Below are positions 8,881 through 18,141 of a stretch of 48,134 nt of DNA, piece after piece. Source of the stretch: Sulfurospirillum sp. (GTDB taxonomy: Bacteria > Campylobacterota > Campylobacteria > Campylobacterales > Sulfurospirillaceae); NCBI GenBank assembly GCA_026987955.1, contig JALSME010000077.1, forward strand, positions 1-48,134, in the 5' to 3' direction. The position numbers and the translations under genes are program-made. The notes below the pieces were generated by a model, which had not been told where the DNA came from, made no database searches, and saw only the letters and a list, made by a program, of their open reading frames with translations. How positions within the stretch are numbered: the stretch's first letter is position 1; each line of letters begins with the position of its first letter.

Positions 8881-10062
8881 ATGTCAATAGATATTAATGT
8901 AGAAGATTTAACTTTTGAGATGACAAAAAGGCTTAGATTTTATCTTAGTAAATTAGTAGAGCATGGTGGAAGTGATCTTCATATTAAGAGTGGACTCAAT
9001 ATAAGAGGTAGAATCAATGGTGAAATTGTTTCACTCTCCAAAGAGATACTGCATCATGATGATGGTCTTACTCTAGCAAAAGAGCTTTTACGAACTAGAT
9101 TTAAAGAATTGGTAGAAAAAAAGAATATTGACTTCACATTTAAGCTTAATGAGGACTACCGCTTTCGTGTTAATCTGTTCTTTCAAGTAGATGGTGTTAG
9201 TGGGGTTTTTCGTACAATTCCCATGAATATGCCTACAGTTGAGTCACTAAAACTTCCAAATGTCATTAATAATTTTTGTCATATTTCTCGTGGACTTGTT
9301 TTGGTTACTGGTCCAACAGGTAGCGGTAAAACAACAACTTTAGCATCGATTATAAACCAGATAAATCAGACACAAAAAAAGCATATTATTACTATTGAAG
9401 ATCCAGTTGAGTTTGTATATAGAGATGCACTTAGCATTGTAAATCAAAGAGCTATTGGTCAAGATGCCATAAGTTTTGCAGACTCTCTAAGAGCAGCTCT
9501 TAGAGAGGATCCAGATGTTATTTTGGTTGGTGAGATGAGAGATTTAGAAACAATAGAAACTGCAATGCACGCAGCAGAAACTGGGCACTTGGTTCTTTCA
9601 ACTTTGCATACCATGGATGCAAAAGAGACAATCGGGCGTATTATTGGGATGTTCCCTGGAAATGAGCAAAATAGAATTAAAATGTCACTAGCTTCTGTTT
9701 TACAAGGTGTTGTTTCTCAAAGATTAATGCAAACAGTCGATGGCGGTAGAATCGCAGCAGTTGAAGTTTTAGTAAAAAACACTAGAATAGAAACACTCAT
9801 CATGGAAGGAAGAGATAGTGAGATTCCAGATGCTCTTAAAGAGGGGAAAGATGTCTATAAATCACAAACTTTTGACCAAGCACTACTAGACCTATATGCA
9901 AGTGGAAAAATTTCAAAAGATGAAGCACTTCATGGGGCTACAAGCAAAAATGATCTTCTTATGGCGCTAGACTTTTATGAAGCGGAAAAGAAAATTGCAA
10001 CTAAAAGAGAAGAGAGTGCCTATATTGGTGAAGATAGGGATATAATAGGTTTGAAAAAGTAA
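8881..10062 (+). CDS. pilT: PilT-type twitching ATPase
   Basis: Hexameric ATPase of the secretion superfamily that would power type IV pilus retraction. It shows Walker A GPTGSGKTT (144-152), the Asp box IEDPVEFVY, Walker B VILVGEMRD, and the His box HAAETGHLVLSTLHT. It starts with a PilT-like HGGSDLHIKSG segment rather than the longer N-terminus of PilB. Length 393. No other pilus gene is in this window, so its partners must be encoded elsewhere. Its C-terminal tail past residue 360 is charged and less conserved. The stop codon lies upstream of a likely rplY promoter that overlaps the pilT end. Confidence 0.92.
   Translation: MSIDINVEDLTFEMTKRLRFYLSKLVEHGGSDLHIKSGLNIRGRINGEIVSLSKEILHHDDGLTLAKELLRTRFKELVEKKNIDFTFKLNEDYRFRVNLFFQVDGVSGVFRTIPMNMPTVESLKLPNVINNFCHISRGLVLVTGPTGSGKTTTLASIINQINQTQKKHIITIEDPVEFVYRDALSIVNQRAIGQDAISFADSLRAALREDPDVILVGEMRDLETIETAMHAAETGHLVLSTLHTMDAKETIGRIIGMFPGNEQNRIKMSLASVLQGVVSQRLMQTVDGGRIAAVEVLVKNTRIETLIMEGRDSEIPDALKEGKDVYKSQTFDQALLDLYASGKISKDEALHGATSKNDLLMALDFYEAEKKIATKREESAYIGEDRDIIGLKK
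10041..10046 (+). promoter_or_regulatory. Candidate -10 box for rplY
   Basis: A perfect TATAAT lies inside the last codons of pilT, about 70 bases upstream of the rplY ATG. No clear -35 is visible. It would give a leader of about 60 bases that contains the hairpin at 10067-10089. Confidence 0.45.
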
Positions 10063-10066
10063 AAAT

Positions 10067-10089
10067 TAAGTATATTTTCAGTATACTTA
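10067..10089 (+). other. Hairpin in the rplY leader
   Basis: Perfect 8-bp inverted repeat TAAGTATA/TATACTTA with a 7-base loop, in the 54-base gap between pilT and rplY. It may be a weak terminator for pilT transcripts or a control element for rplY. No strong T tract follows directly (GCCCTCAAATTTTT), so its role is open. Confidence 0.4.
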
Positions 10090-10116
10090 GCCCTCAAATT
10101 TTTAAAAAGGACAGAA

Positions 10117-10653
10117 ATGTTAGAAGGTATTATTAGAGAGAGTATTGACAAAAAAGCTACTAAAGCTTTAAGAAAAGATGGTTTTCTAATTGCTAACATT
10201 TATGGAAAAGGTGTTGAAAATATTAACGCTGCGTTTAAATCAAACGAATTCATAAAAGCAATCCGAAACAAAACATCTTTAGCTTTTCCAGTTAAAGTTG
10301 CAGGAACTGAGTATAAAGTTATTATTCAGGAGTATCAAAAACATCCAGTAACAAGCATATTGTTACATGTAGATTTACGCATTGTTCAAGATGGAGTACT
10401 TTCAAAGTATTTAATTCCGGTTAAAACAGAAGGAACACCTAAAGGTCTTAAAAACAAAGGTATTTTAATTAACTCAAAAAAGCGTCTTTTAGTTAAGTGC
10501 ACTGGTGAGAATTTACCAAATAGTTTTACACTAGATGTAAGTAATCTTGATGTTGGTGATTCAATCTTAGTTCGTGATATAGAAGTTCCTGAAAATGTAA
10601 CAATCATGGATGCAGATAGAGTTGCAGTTACTGGAGTTATAAAAGCTAAGTAA
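10117..10653 (+). CDS. rplY: Ribosomal protein bL25 (long CTC form)
   Basis: Protein of the large subunit that binds 5S rRNA. At 178 residues it is the two-domain form: an N-terminal L25 domain ([19 protein letters not shown] around residues 70-88) plus a C-terminal TL5/CTC-like beta domain ([20 protein letters not shown]). The ATG has AAAAAGGACAG upstream. pth follows after two bases, and this rplY-pth pair is common across bacteria. The LHVD segment has a loose resemblance to the dispersed palindrome (TTACATGTAGAT), but here the peptide is a normal family feature. Confidence 0.95.
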   Translation: MLEGIIRESIDKKATKALRKDGFLIANIYGKGVENINAAFKSNEFIKAIRNKTSLAFPVKVAGTEYKVIIQEYQKHPVTSILLHVDLRIVQDGVLSKYLIPVKTEGTPKGLKNKGILINSKKRLLVKCTGENLPNSFTLDVSNLDVGDSILVRDIEVPENVTIMDADRVAVTGVIKAK

Positions 10654-10655
10654 CA

Positions 10656-11210
10656 ATGACTCTCATTGTAGGACTTGGTAACCCAGGTTTAAAATATAAA
10701 AATAACCGACATAATGTCGGTTTTATGGTTATCGATAAACTAGTCGATGACCATAACTCTTCAGATATAAGTAAGCCACTTTTTAAAGGCGAACTTAGAA
10801 AATCAAAAAATATACTTTTTTTAAAACCAAATACATATATGAATCTCTCGGGAGAAAGTGTTAGGGCTGTATGTGATTACTACAAACCAGAGAGAGTTAT
10901 AGTGGTTCATGATGACTTAGATCTTCCTTTTGGAACCCTTCGCTATAAGATAGGAGGAGGACATGGTGGACACAATGGACTTCGCTCTATCGACTCGCAT
11001 ATAGGTAAAGATTATTATAGAGTTCGAATTGGCATTGGAAAGCCAGTTAAGAAGCAAGAGGTTGCTGCATTTGTACTATCAGACTTCCCAAAAGCACAAA
11101 AAGATGAGCTTGAAAAGATTATCGATGTAAGTGTACAAGCGATTAAAGAACTAATAAATGAAGAGTTAAGTACAATAACTTCAAAATATACATTGAAAGC
11201 ACAAAAATGA
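10656..11210 (+). CDS. pth: Peptidyl-tRNA hydrolase
   Basis: Releases tRNA from peptidyl-tRNA that falls off ribosomes. Catalytic motifs are present: GLGNPGLKYKNNRHNVGF (N9 and H19), the aspartate in VVHDDLDLPFG, and GGGHGGHNGLRSI. Length 184, standard. The stop codon overlaps the start of the next gene (ATGA), so the permease gene downstream is translated by coupling. Confidence 0.96.
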   Translation: MTLIVGLGNPGLKYKNNRHNVGFMVIDKLVDDHNSSDISKPLFKGELRKSKNILFLKPNTYMNLSGESVRAVCDYYKPERVIVVHDDLDLPFGTLRYKIGGGHGGHNGLRSIDSHIGKDYYRVRIGIGKPVKKQEVAAFVLSDFPKAQKDELEKIIDVSVQAIKELINEELSTITSKYTLKAQK

Positions 11211-12268
11211 AGTTGTATCAAAAATATATAATATTACACTACTTAAAAAACTTTTTTATAATTTTTATATCTTTAGAGTTTTTTTATGTTGGTATTGATG
11301 TCTTGTCAAATTATAAAGATTTTCCTAACTCCGCAAACTTACAGCTTTTGTATGTAGTATTTAAAACGCTTGATGCTATTAATTATTCTGTTCCACTTTC
11401 TATCGTATTTGCAATGATTGTTACAAAGTTTGCAATGATAAAATCAAATGAATTAGTTACACTATATGCTATTGGTATAACAAAACGAGATGTTGTAAAA
11501 CCACTTTTTTTTTCAGCACTTAGTTTAACTTTAGTATATATTAGTCTCAATTTTACATCTTTTGCATATGCTTATGAGTACAGTAGAAACCTCTTAAAAT
11601 ATAGTACAGTTGCAACTGCTTCAAACAGTCTTTTTTTAAAAAATGATAACCAATATATTTTTTTTAAAAAACTTGATCCTATAAAAAAACAGGCAACTGA
11701 TATAAAAATCTTTAATATTATAGAGCATGATTTAACACAGATTGTATCAGCAAAAAGTGCATATTTTGATGGTAAAAATTGGGTTTTGCACGATGTTACG
11801 ATAATAAAAAAACCAAAAGTGACTTCTATTGATAGCGAAGGGATAAAAGAGATTTATCAAGATAGATATATTGCTTTAAAGGATTTTAGACCAAAAATTA
11901 TAGAAAATGTTCACAAAGGTGAGTACAATATGTCAATCTTAGATACTATAGATGCTATTATGTTTTTTTCATCTCAAGATGTGAATCTTGATAGGATAAA
12001 AACACTTTTGTATTCACAGCTTTTTTTCCCACTCTTTGCACCACTTTTAGTGCTGATACTTTTTTATAGGCTACCAATTAGCAGTAGATTTTTTAATGCA
12101 GCTTTTTTAAGTTTTACTTTTATATTTACAACACTTAGTATTTGGGGGATTTTGTTTATTCTTACAAAGTTATCTTCAACTTCTGTAATATATCCTGAAA
12201 TCGGGGTAATTTTGCCTATATCTTTGATAGCAATTTACGCTTTAGGGCAGTACTACAAAGAAAATTAA
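11207..12268 (+). CDS. LptF/LptG family permease (YjgP/YjgQ)
   Basis: Inner-membrane subunit of the LPS export machine, which with LptB extracts lipopolysaccharide and passes it to the periplasmic bridge. The 353 residues show the family layout: about three N-terminal membrane helices (residues 10-120), a periplasmic beta domain (about 125-260), then three C-terminal helices ending near residue 345. The cytoplasmic coupling segment KSNELVTLYAIGITKRDV (residues 82-99) matches the conserved element that contacts LptB. Whether it is LptF or LptG cannot be settled from one copy; I lean to LptG. The start overlaps the pth stop. Confidence 0.85.
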   Translation: MKLYQKYIILHYLKNFFIIFISLEFFYVGIDVLSNYKDFPNSANLQLLYVVFKTLDAINYSVPLSIVFAMIVTKFAMIKSNELVTLYAIGITKRDVVKPLFFSALSLTLVYISLNFTSFAYAYEYSRNLLKYSTVATASNSLFLKNDNQYIFFKKLDPIKKQATDIKIFNIIEHDLTQIVSAKSAYFDGKNWVLHDVTIIKKPKVTSIDSEGIKEIYQDRYIALKDFRPKIIENVHKGEYNMSILDTIDAIMFFSSQDVNLDRIKTLLYSQLFFPLFAPLLVLILFYRLPISSRFFNAAFLSFTFIFTTLSIWGILFILTKLSSTSVIYPEIGVILPISLIAIYALGQYYKEN

Positions 12269-12280
12269 TCTATATTTAGA

Positions 12281-12298
12281 TAAAATAAGTCTATTTTA
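12281..12298 (+). promoter_or_regulatory. Short inverted repeat and weak -10 upstream of lysA
   Basis: TAAAATA/TATTTTA with a 4-base spacer lies in the 45-base gap before lysA. TAAAAT at 12281-12286 could serve as a -10 element, and the repeat could be a small hairpin or operator. The evidence is positional only. Confidence 0.25.
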
Positions 12299-12313
12299 CA
12301 AAAGAGGCTTATT

Positions 12314-13513
12314 ATGCAGTACAACAAGTTAGCAAAAAAGTATGGAACACCACTTTATGTGTACGACTTTAATCATATAACAAATCAATTCAATCAATTA
12401 AAAGAGGCATTTAAAGCAAGAAAATCACTTGTTTGTTATGCAGTAAAAGCAAACTCAAATCTATCTGTTTTGAAACACTTAAAAGAGCTTGGTGCGGGGT
12501 GTGATTGTGTCTCTATAGGTGAAGTTAAGCGAGCACTTTATGTTGGCGTTGCAAAGTATAAGATAATATTTTCAGGTGTCGGGAAAAGAGATGATGAGAT
12601 AAAAATAGCCCTTCAAGAAGATATACTCATGATAAATCTTGAGAGTGAAGAGGAGATGGAAAGAGTTGAGCTTATAGCAAAAGAGCTTGGGCTCAAAGCA
12701 AGAATTAGTATAAGAGTCAATCCAAATATAGATGCAAAAACTCATCCATATATATCTACAGGATTACACGATAATAAGTTTGGAGTTGACATTGATAGTG
12801 CAAAGAGGATGTATATTAAAGCAAAAAATTCTAATCATCTAGAGCCTATTGGAATCCATTCACATATTGGTAGCCAAATAACAGAGTTAGAGCCATTTAG
12901 AGCTGCTGCAAGAGTGGTTTCAGATCTTGTAAGAAATTTAAAATCACTAAATATCGATATAAAGTTTTTTGATGTTGGCGGTGGAGTTGGTATTCAGTAC
13001 AAAGATGAAAAAACTTTGGATTTATATGACTATTCACAAGCGATATTTGAAAATTTGACAGGTCTTGATGTTACTCTAACATGTGAGCCAGGTAGATTTT
13101 TAGTAGGTAACAGTGGAGTATTTTTAACAAAAGTACTTTATGAAAAAAACAATGGTAAAAAACGATTTATAATAGTAGATGGTGCGATGAATGATTTAGG
13201 GCGTCCTAGTTTGTATGGAGCATATCATAAAATAGAAGTTATAGGTCGTAATGAAGATTTAAGTAAAGCAGATGTTGTTGGACCTGTTTGTGAAAGTACA
13301 GACTTTTTTGCAAAAGATAGAGTGTTACCACTTACAAAACATGATGATTTACTTGTTATTAAGAGTGCTGGTGCATACGGTTTTACTATGAGTAGCAACT
13401 ATAATACAAGAGCAAGAGTAGCAGAAGTGGCAATTAAAGATGGGCAAGATAAGCTAATAAGAGAGAGAGATTGCTTTGAAGATATGATTAAGGAAGAGGC
13501 AAAATGTATCTAA
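12314..13513 (+). CDS. lysA: Diaminopimelate decarboxylase LysA
   Basis: PLP enzyme of the last lysine step: meso-diaminopimelate to lysine. The PLP lysine is K45 in CYAVKANSN. The motif HSHIGSQI and glycine-rich GGGVG follow, and the active-site cysteine motif is VGPVCESTDFFAKDR. Length 399, typical. The ATG has AAAGAGG upstream. The end overlaps the HAD gene by ten bases. In C. jejuni lysA also opens the lysA-HAD-pheA-hisC-fli run, as I recall. Confidence 0.96.
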   Translation: MQYNKLAKKYGTPLYVYDFNHITNQFNQLKEAFKARKSLVCYAVKANSNLSVLKHLKELGAGCDCVSIGEVKRALYVGVAKYKIIFSGVGKRDDEIKIALQEDILMINLESEEEMERVELIAKELGLKARISIRVNPNIDAKTHPYISTGLHDNKFGVDIDSAKRMYIKAKNSNHLEPIGIHSHIGSQITELEPFRAAARVVSDLVRNLKSLNIDIKFFDVGGGVGIQYKDEKTLDLYDYSQAIFENLTGLDVTLTCEPGRFLVGNSGVFLTKVLYEKNNGKKRFIIVDGAMNDLGRPSLYGAYHKIEVIGRNEDLSKADVVGPVCESTDFFAKDRVLPLTKHDDLLVIKSAGAYGFTMSSNYNTRARVAEVAIKDGQDKLIRERDCFEDMIKEEAKCI

Positions 13514-14244
13514 TAGATGTTCAAGGAACGCTAATTGATGATAAAGATAAAAAACCAATCAATGGAGCTATAGATTTTGTCAACAATCTAAAAGAGCCAT
13601 TTGTAGTAGTAACAAATAACACAAAAAAACCTAGTGCAGAGTTTTACAGTTTTTTAAAAAATTTAGGCTTTAACATTCCAAAATCAAGTTATTTAGACCC
13701 TTTTATGGTTCTAAAAAACTCTCTACAAGTAGAGAAGGTATACTGCTTTGGTCCACAAGAGTTTATAGAAGTTATTGAATCGCTTGGATATAAAAATACA
13801 CCCAAGAGCCCAGAAGCTATTTTGGTAACAAGTAGTAAAGAGTTTAGCTCAGAAGATTTTGCTAGTATGATAGAGATGGTTAGTGATGGCGCAAAGCTCA
13901 TTGGTATGCATGCAACTAGTATATATGCAAAAGATGGTCGTAGATATGCGGGCGTTGGTGCTATCATGAAGATGATATCTTATGCAACAGGTAGTAAGTA
14001 TGAAGTGATTGGAAAACCTAGTCCTGCTTTTTATAAAGAGGCCTTAAAAATTTTAAATGTGAATAATTTTGATAATATAGAGATGATAAGCGATGATGCA
14101 GTTGGAGATTTAGTGGGCATAAAAGAGCTTGGAGCTAAAACTACCTTGGTTTTAAGTGGTAAGTGTAAGAGCAAAAAAGAGGCTCTACATGTAGAGCAGT
14201 CAATTGACCAAATAGTTGAAAATATAGGAATCTTAAATGGATGA
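13504..14244 (+). CDS. HAD-superfamily protein, subfamily IIA-like, with altered motif I
   Basis: HAD-fold protein resembling NagD-type phosphatases. Motif I reads DVQGT (residues 5-9), so the second aspartate, normally the general acid/base, is glutamine. Motif II is VVTNNTKKP, the motif III lysine is in VIGKPSP, and the final acidic motif is MISDDAVGDLVG, so the rest of the site looks intact. Activity may therefore be low or altered. The substrate is unknown. It is tightly coupled between lysA and pheA. It carries one exact (14183-14196) and one single-mismatch (13721-13734) copy of the dispersed palindrome, encoding LHVE and LQVE. Confidence 0.8.
   Translation: MYLIDVQGTLIDDKDKKPINGAIDFVNNLKEPFVVVTNNTKKPSAEFYSFLKNLGFNIPKSSYLDPFMVLKNSLQVEKVYCFGPQEFIEVIESLGYKNTPKSPEAILVTSSKEFSSEDFASMIEMVSDGAKLIGMHATSIYAKDGRRYAGVGAIMKMISYATGSKYEVIGKPSPAFYKEALKILNVNNFDNIEMISDDAVGDLVGIKELGAKTTLVLSGKCKSKKEALHVEQSIDQIVENIGILNG
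13721..13734. repeat. Dispersed palindrome, one-mismatch copy
   Basis: CTCTACAAGTAGAG, inside the HAD gene. It is read as L-Q-V-E from residue 74, in the same frame as the exact copy near the end of this gene. Confidence 0.6.
14183..14196. repeat. Dispersed palindrome, exact copy
   Basis: CTCTACATGTAGAG, extended to a 16-bp perfect palindrome by flanking G and C (14182-14197). It lies in the HAD gene and encodes LHVE at residues 228-231. Confidence 0.8.
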
Positions 14245-15307
14245 GCTAGATATTTATCGTAAAGAGATAGATGAAATAGATAATGAAATTTTAAAACTTT
14301 TAAACAGAAGAATGAAGTCTGTTGAGGCGATAGGTATTGCAAAGCAGACAACAGGAGCTGCTATATATAGACCTGAGCGTGAAAAAGAGATTTTGGATCG
14401 TTTAAAAAGTTTAAATGATGGAATGCTTAATGCAAAAGCAATAGAGGCTATATTTTTAGAAGTCTTTGCTGTGAGTCGTAACCTTGAAATGCCTGAAAAA
14501 GTTGTATTTTTAGGACCAGATGGAAGTTATACTCATCAGGTTGCAGAGAGTCGTTTTGGGGCTATGGGAAATTATATCGCATTAAACTCTATTGAGGCAG
14601 TTTTTAATGTTTTGGCAAATGGTGAAGCAAAGTATGGAGTAGTTCCTATTGAGAACAATACAGAAGGTGCTGTTGGTATTACGCTTGATTGTCTTGGTAA
14701 GTTTGATTCTCTTATCGTATCTGAAATTTATATGGACATTCATCACTCATTTGCAACAACTTGTGAGAGTATAAAAGATATTAAAAAAATTTATTCACAT
14801 CCTCAAGGCTACAATCAATGTAGAAAGTTTTTAGAAGAGCATATGCTTTTAGATGTAGAATTCATTCCAACTAAATCCACTGCAGCCTCTGCAAAACTTG
14901 CATCAAAAGAGCCAAATAGTGCCTCAATTTGTTCTCATATTGCAGCCAAATTATATAATGTCCCAATTCTTTTTGATAAGATAGAAGATAATTTAGCCAA
15001 CAAAACACGCTTTTTTATACTAAGTGATTTTAAAAATAGAGCAGGACTGCAAAATAAAACTTCTATTCTTGCAAAAACTCAAAATAGACCTGGAGGACTA
15101 GTAAGTTTTCTACAGAGTTTTGAAGATGAAAAGGTAAATATAACCAAGATAGAATCACGACCAACAAAAGAGAGTGGCTTTCAAGCTGTTTTTTATCTTG
15201 ACTTTGAGGGTCATATTGATGATGAAAATGTACAGAGAGTTTTAAAAGCAAATGAGGGCATAAATGAAATCAAGTGGCTAGGAAGCTATGTAAAATCAGG
15301 AGAGTAG
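14237..15307 (+). CDS. pheA: Bifunctional chorismate mutase / prephenate dehydratase
   Basis: Makes phenylpyruvate from chorismate. The N-terminal mutase domain (about residues 1-85) has the helical EIDEIDNEILKLLNRRM pattern. The dehydratase domain (about 90-270) has the segment VPIENNTEGAVG and the NKTRFFIL motif with the catalytic Thr-Arg-Phe. A C-terminal ACT domain (about 280-356) carries KIESRP, which usually mediates feedback by phenylalanine. Length 356. The ATG overlaps the HAD gene by eight bases, and hisC starts directly after the stop codon. Confidence 0.95.
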   Translation: MDELDIYRKEIDEIDNEILKLLNRRMKSVEAIGIAKQTTGAAIYRPEREKEILDRLKSLNDGMLNAKAIEAIFLEVFAVSRNLEMPEKVVFLGPDGSYTHQVAESRFGAMGNYIALNSIEAVFNVLANGEAKYGVVPIENNTEGAVGITLDCLGKFDSLIVSEIYMDIHHSFATTCESIKDIKKIYSHPQGYNQCRKFLEEHMLLDVEFIPTKSTAASAKLASKEPNSASICSHIAAKLYNVPILFDKIEDNLANKTRFFILSDFKNRAGLQNKTSILAKTQNRPGGLVSFLQSFEDEKVNITKIESRPTKESGFQAVFYLDFEGHIDDENVQRVLKANEGINEIKWLGSYVKSGE

Positions 15308-16402
15308 ATGAAATTCAATAGTGTATTAGATAACTTAAAAATATATGAAGCAGGAAAGCCAATAGAGTTGGTTGTTAGAGAGTTTGGTATTGATGAAAAA
15401 GATATCATTAAACTTGCAAGTAACGAAAATCCACGAGGTTGTAGTCCAAAAGTCATTGAAGCTCTCAAAGATGAGGCGAAAAAAGCAAACCTATATCCAG
15501 ATGATAGCATGTATGAGTTAAAAGAGGGTTTAGCCAATAGATTTGAAGTAAAGAGTGAAAATATCATAGTTGGAGCGGGAAGTGATCAGGTAATTAACTT
15601 TGCACTCCAATCTAAAGCCAATGAAAATAGCTCAATATTGATGGCAAAAACTACATTTGCGATGTATGAAATATATGGTCGCCAAACTGGAGCAAAAATA
15701 CTCAAAACTCCTTCACATACTCACAATCTTGATGAGTTTTTAGAGATGTATAAAACAAATCCAGATATCTCAGTTATATTTTTGTGTTTGCCTAACAACC
15801 CTCTTGGAGAGTGCTTGGATACAAAAGATGTATATGATTTTATAGAACAAATTGATAAAGATACATTAGTTGTTGTTGATGGCGCATATCAAGAGTATGC
15901 TAAGGTAAAAGACGCAAACAAAGAGATTGATGTAAAAGATATGATTACAAAATTTTCAAATGTTCTTTACTTGGGTACTTTTTCAAAAGCTTATGGACTT
16001 GGTGGCATGAGATGTGGGTATGGGGTAGCTAGTGAAGAGATTATAAAAGCACTGCATAAACTAAGATCACCATTTAATATTACAACACTTAGTTTGAGAG
16101 CTGGTATAGAAGCACTTAAAGATGAAGAGTTTGTTCAAAAGTGTATAGAAGAAAACTTTTCTGAAATGGTAAGATATGAAGAGTTTGCTCTTGAAAATGG
16201 TTTCGATTTTATACCAAGTTATACCAATTTTATAACACTAAAATATGATAATGAGAAAAAATCTTCCAATATTGCACAAAATCTCTTGAAAAAAGGTATA
16301 ATTGTAAGAGATTTGGGGGCATACGGTATGAATACAATTAGAGTTACCATAGGCACACCAGACCAGAACAGTAGATTTTTTAAAATATACAGAAGTTTAT
16401 AA
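15308..16402 (+). CDS. hisC: Histidinol-phosphate / aromatic aminotransferase HisC
   Basis: PLP aminotransferase, fold type I. The PLP lysine is K227 in [16 protein letters not shown]. Other family marks are ASNENPRG near residue 37 and the substrate-site stretch LPNNPLGE near 161. Length 364. HisC converts imidazole-acetol phosphate to histidinol phosphate. Placement directly after pheA suggests it may also transaminate phenylpyruvate or similar keto acids, a known side role in this family; this is inference. The gene abuts pheA and precedes fliF by eight bases. Confidence 0.9.
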   Translation: MKFNSVLDNLKIYEAGKPIELVVREFGIDEKDIIKLASNENPRGCSPKVIEALKDEAKKANLYPDDSMYELKEGLANRFEVKSENIIVGAGSDQVINFALQSKANENSSILMAKTTFAMYEIYGRQTGAKILKTPSHTHNLDEFLEMYKTNPDISVIFLCLPNNPLGECLDTKDVYDFIEQIDKDTLVVVDGAYQEYAKVKDANKEIDVKDMITKFSNVLYLGTFSKAYGLGGMRCGYGVASEEIIKALHKLRSPFNITTLSLRAGIEALKDEEFVQKCIEENFSEMVRYEEFALENGFDFIPSYTNFITLKYDNEKKSSNIAQNLLKKGIIVRDLGAYGMNTIRVTIGTPDQNSRFFKIYRSL

Positions 16403-16410
16403 GGGCATAA

Positions 16411-18141
16411 ATGGAGTTTAAGACGCTTTTAGATCAGATAGCAACACTTTTTCAAAACTTTACACTTAGACAGAGGATAGTAGCACTAGTTTCAATTCTT
16501 TTAGTAGTCGGTTTTATCGCATTTTTACTACTTTTTAAGTCGGATAATAGCATGGTAGGAAGTGGGTATAGTATACTTTTTGATAAGACAAATGCTGGTG
16601 ATTCTGCACTTATTATTCAACAACTAGAAAAAGATGGCGTTCCATACAAAGTTGTCAATGAGGGTACTATCGCTGTTCCATCAAGCATGGTTTATAAACA
16701 AAGAATTGCAATTGCAGCTCTTGGTATTCCAAAAGATAGTAAAGTTGGTTTTGAAATATTTGATAAAAATGAGTTTGGTGCAACTGATTTTGAGCAGAAG
16801 ATTAAATACTTAAGAGCTTTAGAGGGCGAACTCTCAAGAACTATCGAAGGTCTTCAGCCAATAGAAAATGCAAGTGTTCATATTGCTATCCCTAAAGAGA
16901 CTGTTTTTGCTGAGCAAAAAAGCCCTGCAACTGCTTCAATTGTTTTAAATATAAACAGGGGTATGAAGCTATCTTTAAAACAAATCACAGGTATTAAAAA
17001 TCTAGTTTCTTCATCTATTACAAATCTTCTGCCAGAAGATGTTTCTATTGTTGATCAAGATGGCATACCTTTAGGAGATGAAAATAGTGCAGCTTTTGAA
17101 GGTGAGTTAGTTAAGTCGCAGCTAAAGTATAAAAAAGATTTTGAGAGGGATATAGAAGATAAAATTATCAATGTTTTAGCTCCTGTTATTGGTGGCGTAG
17201 ATAAAGTTGTAGCAAAAGTTACAATTGATTTTGATTTTGCAAGGGTTAATACTACTAGTGAGGTATATGATCCAAATTCAGTTCCAAGAAGTGAGCAGAC
17301 AGTTGAAGAGAAAAAAGAGGGAAGTACTCCTAAAGATGTAGGAGGAGTTCCCGGAGCAGTAAGCAATATAGGTCCTGTTCAAGGTTTAGAGAAAAACAAT
17401 AAAACAGAAAAATATGAAAAAAGCTCATCAACTGTAAACTATGAAATATCTAAAAAAATCACCAATACAAAGGGCGAATTTGCCACTATAAAAAGGCTTA
17501 CAGCAGCAGTTGTAGTTGATGGAAATTATGATTTTGAAAAAGATGCAAATGGTGATAACACTGGCAATCTACAGTATATTGCACTTAACGATGCACAAAT
17601 GGCTTCTATCAATGCAATTGTTAAGCAGACTGTTGGGTTCAACCCAAAAAGAGGGGATGAAGTAACTGTAAGTAATTTTGAATTTAAACCTCTTCAAAAA
17701 GACGGAAAAAAGGCTCCAACACAGACATTTATAGATAAGCTATCATATTATGGCTCACCTTTAGTTCCAATTATCAAGTATTTGATTGCGGCAATTTTGT
17801 TATTTGTTTTTTATAAAAAGGTAATCGAACCATTTAGTCAAAAAATGATTGAGCAGAGTGTTGAAGAGCTTAACACTGATGATATAAAGCTTGAAGATGA
17901 TGATGAAGATAGTGCTGAAGATACACTTGAGAAGTTTAAAAAAGCTCGTAAAAAAGTTGAAGAACAGCTTGGTATTGGGGATGACTTTAATGAAGATGAG
18001 CTTAAGTATGATGTACTACTTGAAAAACTTAAAACACTCTCTGACGATAAGAGTGAAGAGATTGCAGGTCTTCTTCAAAGTATGATTAGAAATGAGAGTG
18101 ACTTTGATTTTCAGCCTAAAAATGCAGGAAGTGGAGAATGA
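16411..18141 (+). CDS. fliF: Flagellar MS-ring protein FliF
   Basis: Builds the membrane ring at the base of the flagellum and houses the export apparatus. The 576 residues have an N-terminal membrane helix (about 23-43), periplasmic ring-building motifs, a variable Lys/Glu/Gly-rich insert (about 285-345), a second membrane helix (about 450-470), and an acidic cytoplasmic tail that should bind FliG. The fliG start overlaps the stop (ATGA). The gene follows pheA-hisC without its own obvious promoter, so flagellar and aromatic amino acid genes seem co-transcribed. Confidence 0.95.
   Translation: MEFKTLLDQIATLFQNFTLRQRIVALVSILLVVGFIAFLLLFKSDNSMVGSGYSILFDKTNAGDSALIIQQLEKDGVPYKVVNEGTIAVPSSMVYKQRIAIAALGIPKDSKVGFEIFDKNEFGATDFEQKIKYLRALEGELSRTIEGLQPIENASVHIAIPKETVFAEQKSPATASIVLNINRGMKLSLKQITGIKNLVSSSITNLLPEDVSIVDQDGIPLGDENSAAFEGELVKSQLKYKKDFERDIEDKIINVLAPVIGGVDKVVAKVTIDFDFARVNTTSEVYDPNSVPRSEQTVEEKKEGSTPKDVGGVPGAVSNIGPVQGLEKNNKTEKYEKSSSTVNYEISKKITNTKGEFATIKRLTAAVVVDGNYDFEKDANGDNTGNLQYIALNDAQMASINAIVKQTVGFNPKRGDEVTVSNFEFKPLQKDGKKAPTQTFIDKLSYYGSPLVPIIKYLIAAILLFVFYKKVIEPFSQKMIEQSVEELNTDDIKLEDDDEDSAEDTLEKFKKARKKVEEQLGIGDDFNEDELKYDVLLEKLKTLSDDKSEEIAGLLQSMIRNESDFDFQPKNAGSGE

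Noticed and set aside
10361-10374. TGTTACATGTAGAT in rplY as another palindrome copy
   Set aside because: It matches only half of the site, and HVD is a normal feature of bL25, so protein sequence explains it.
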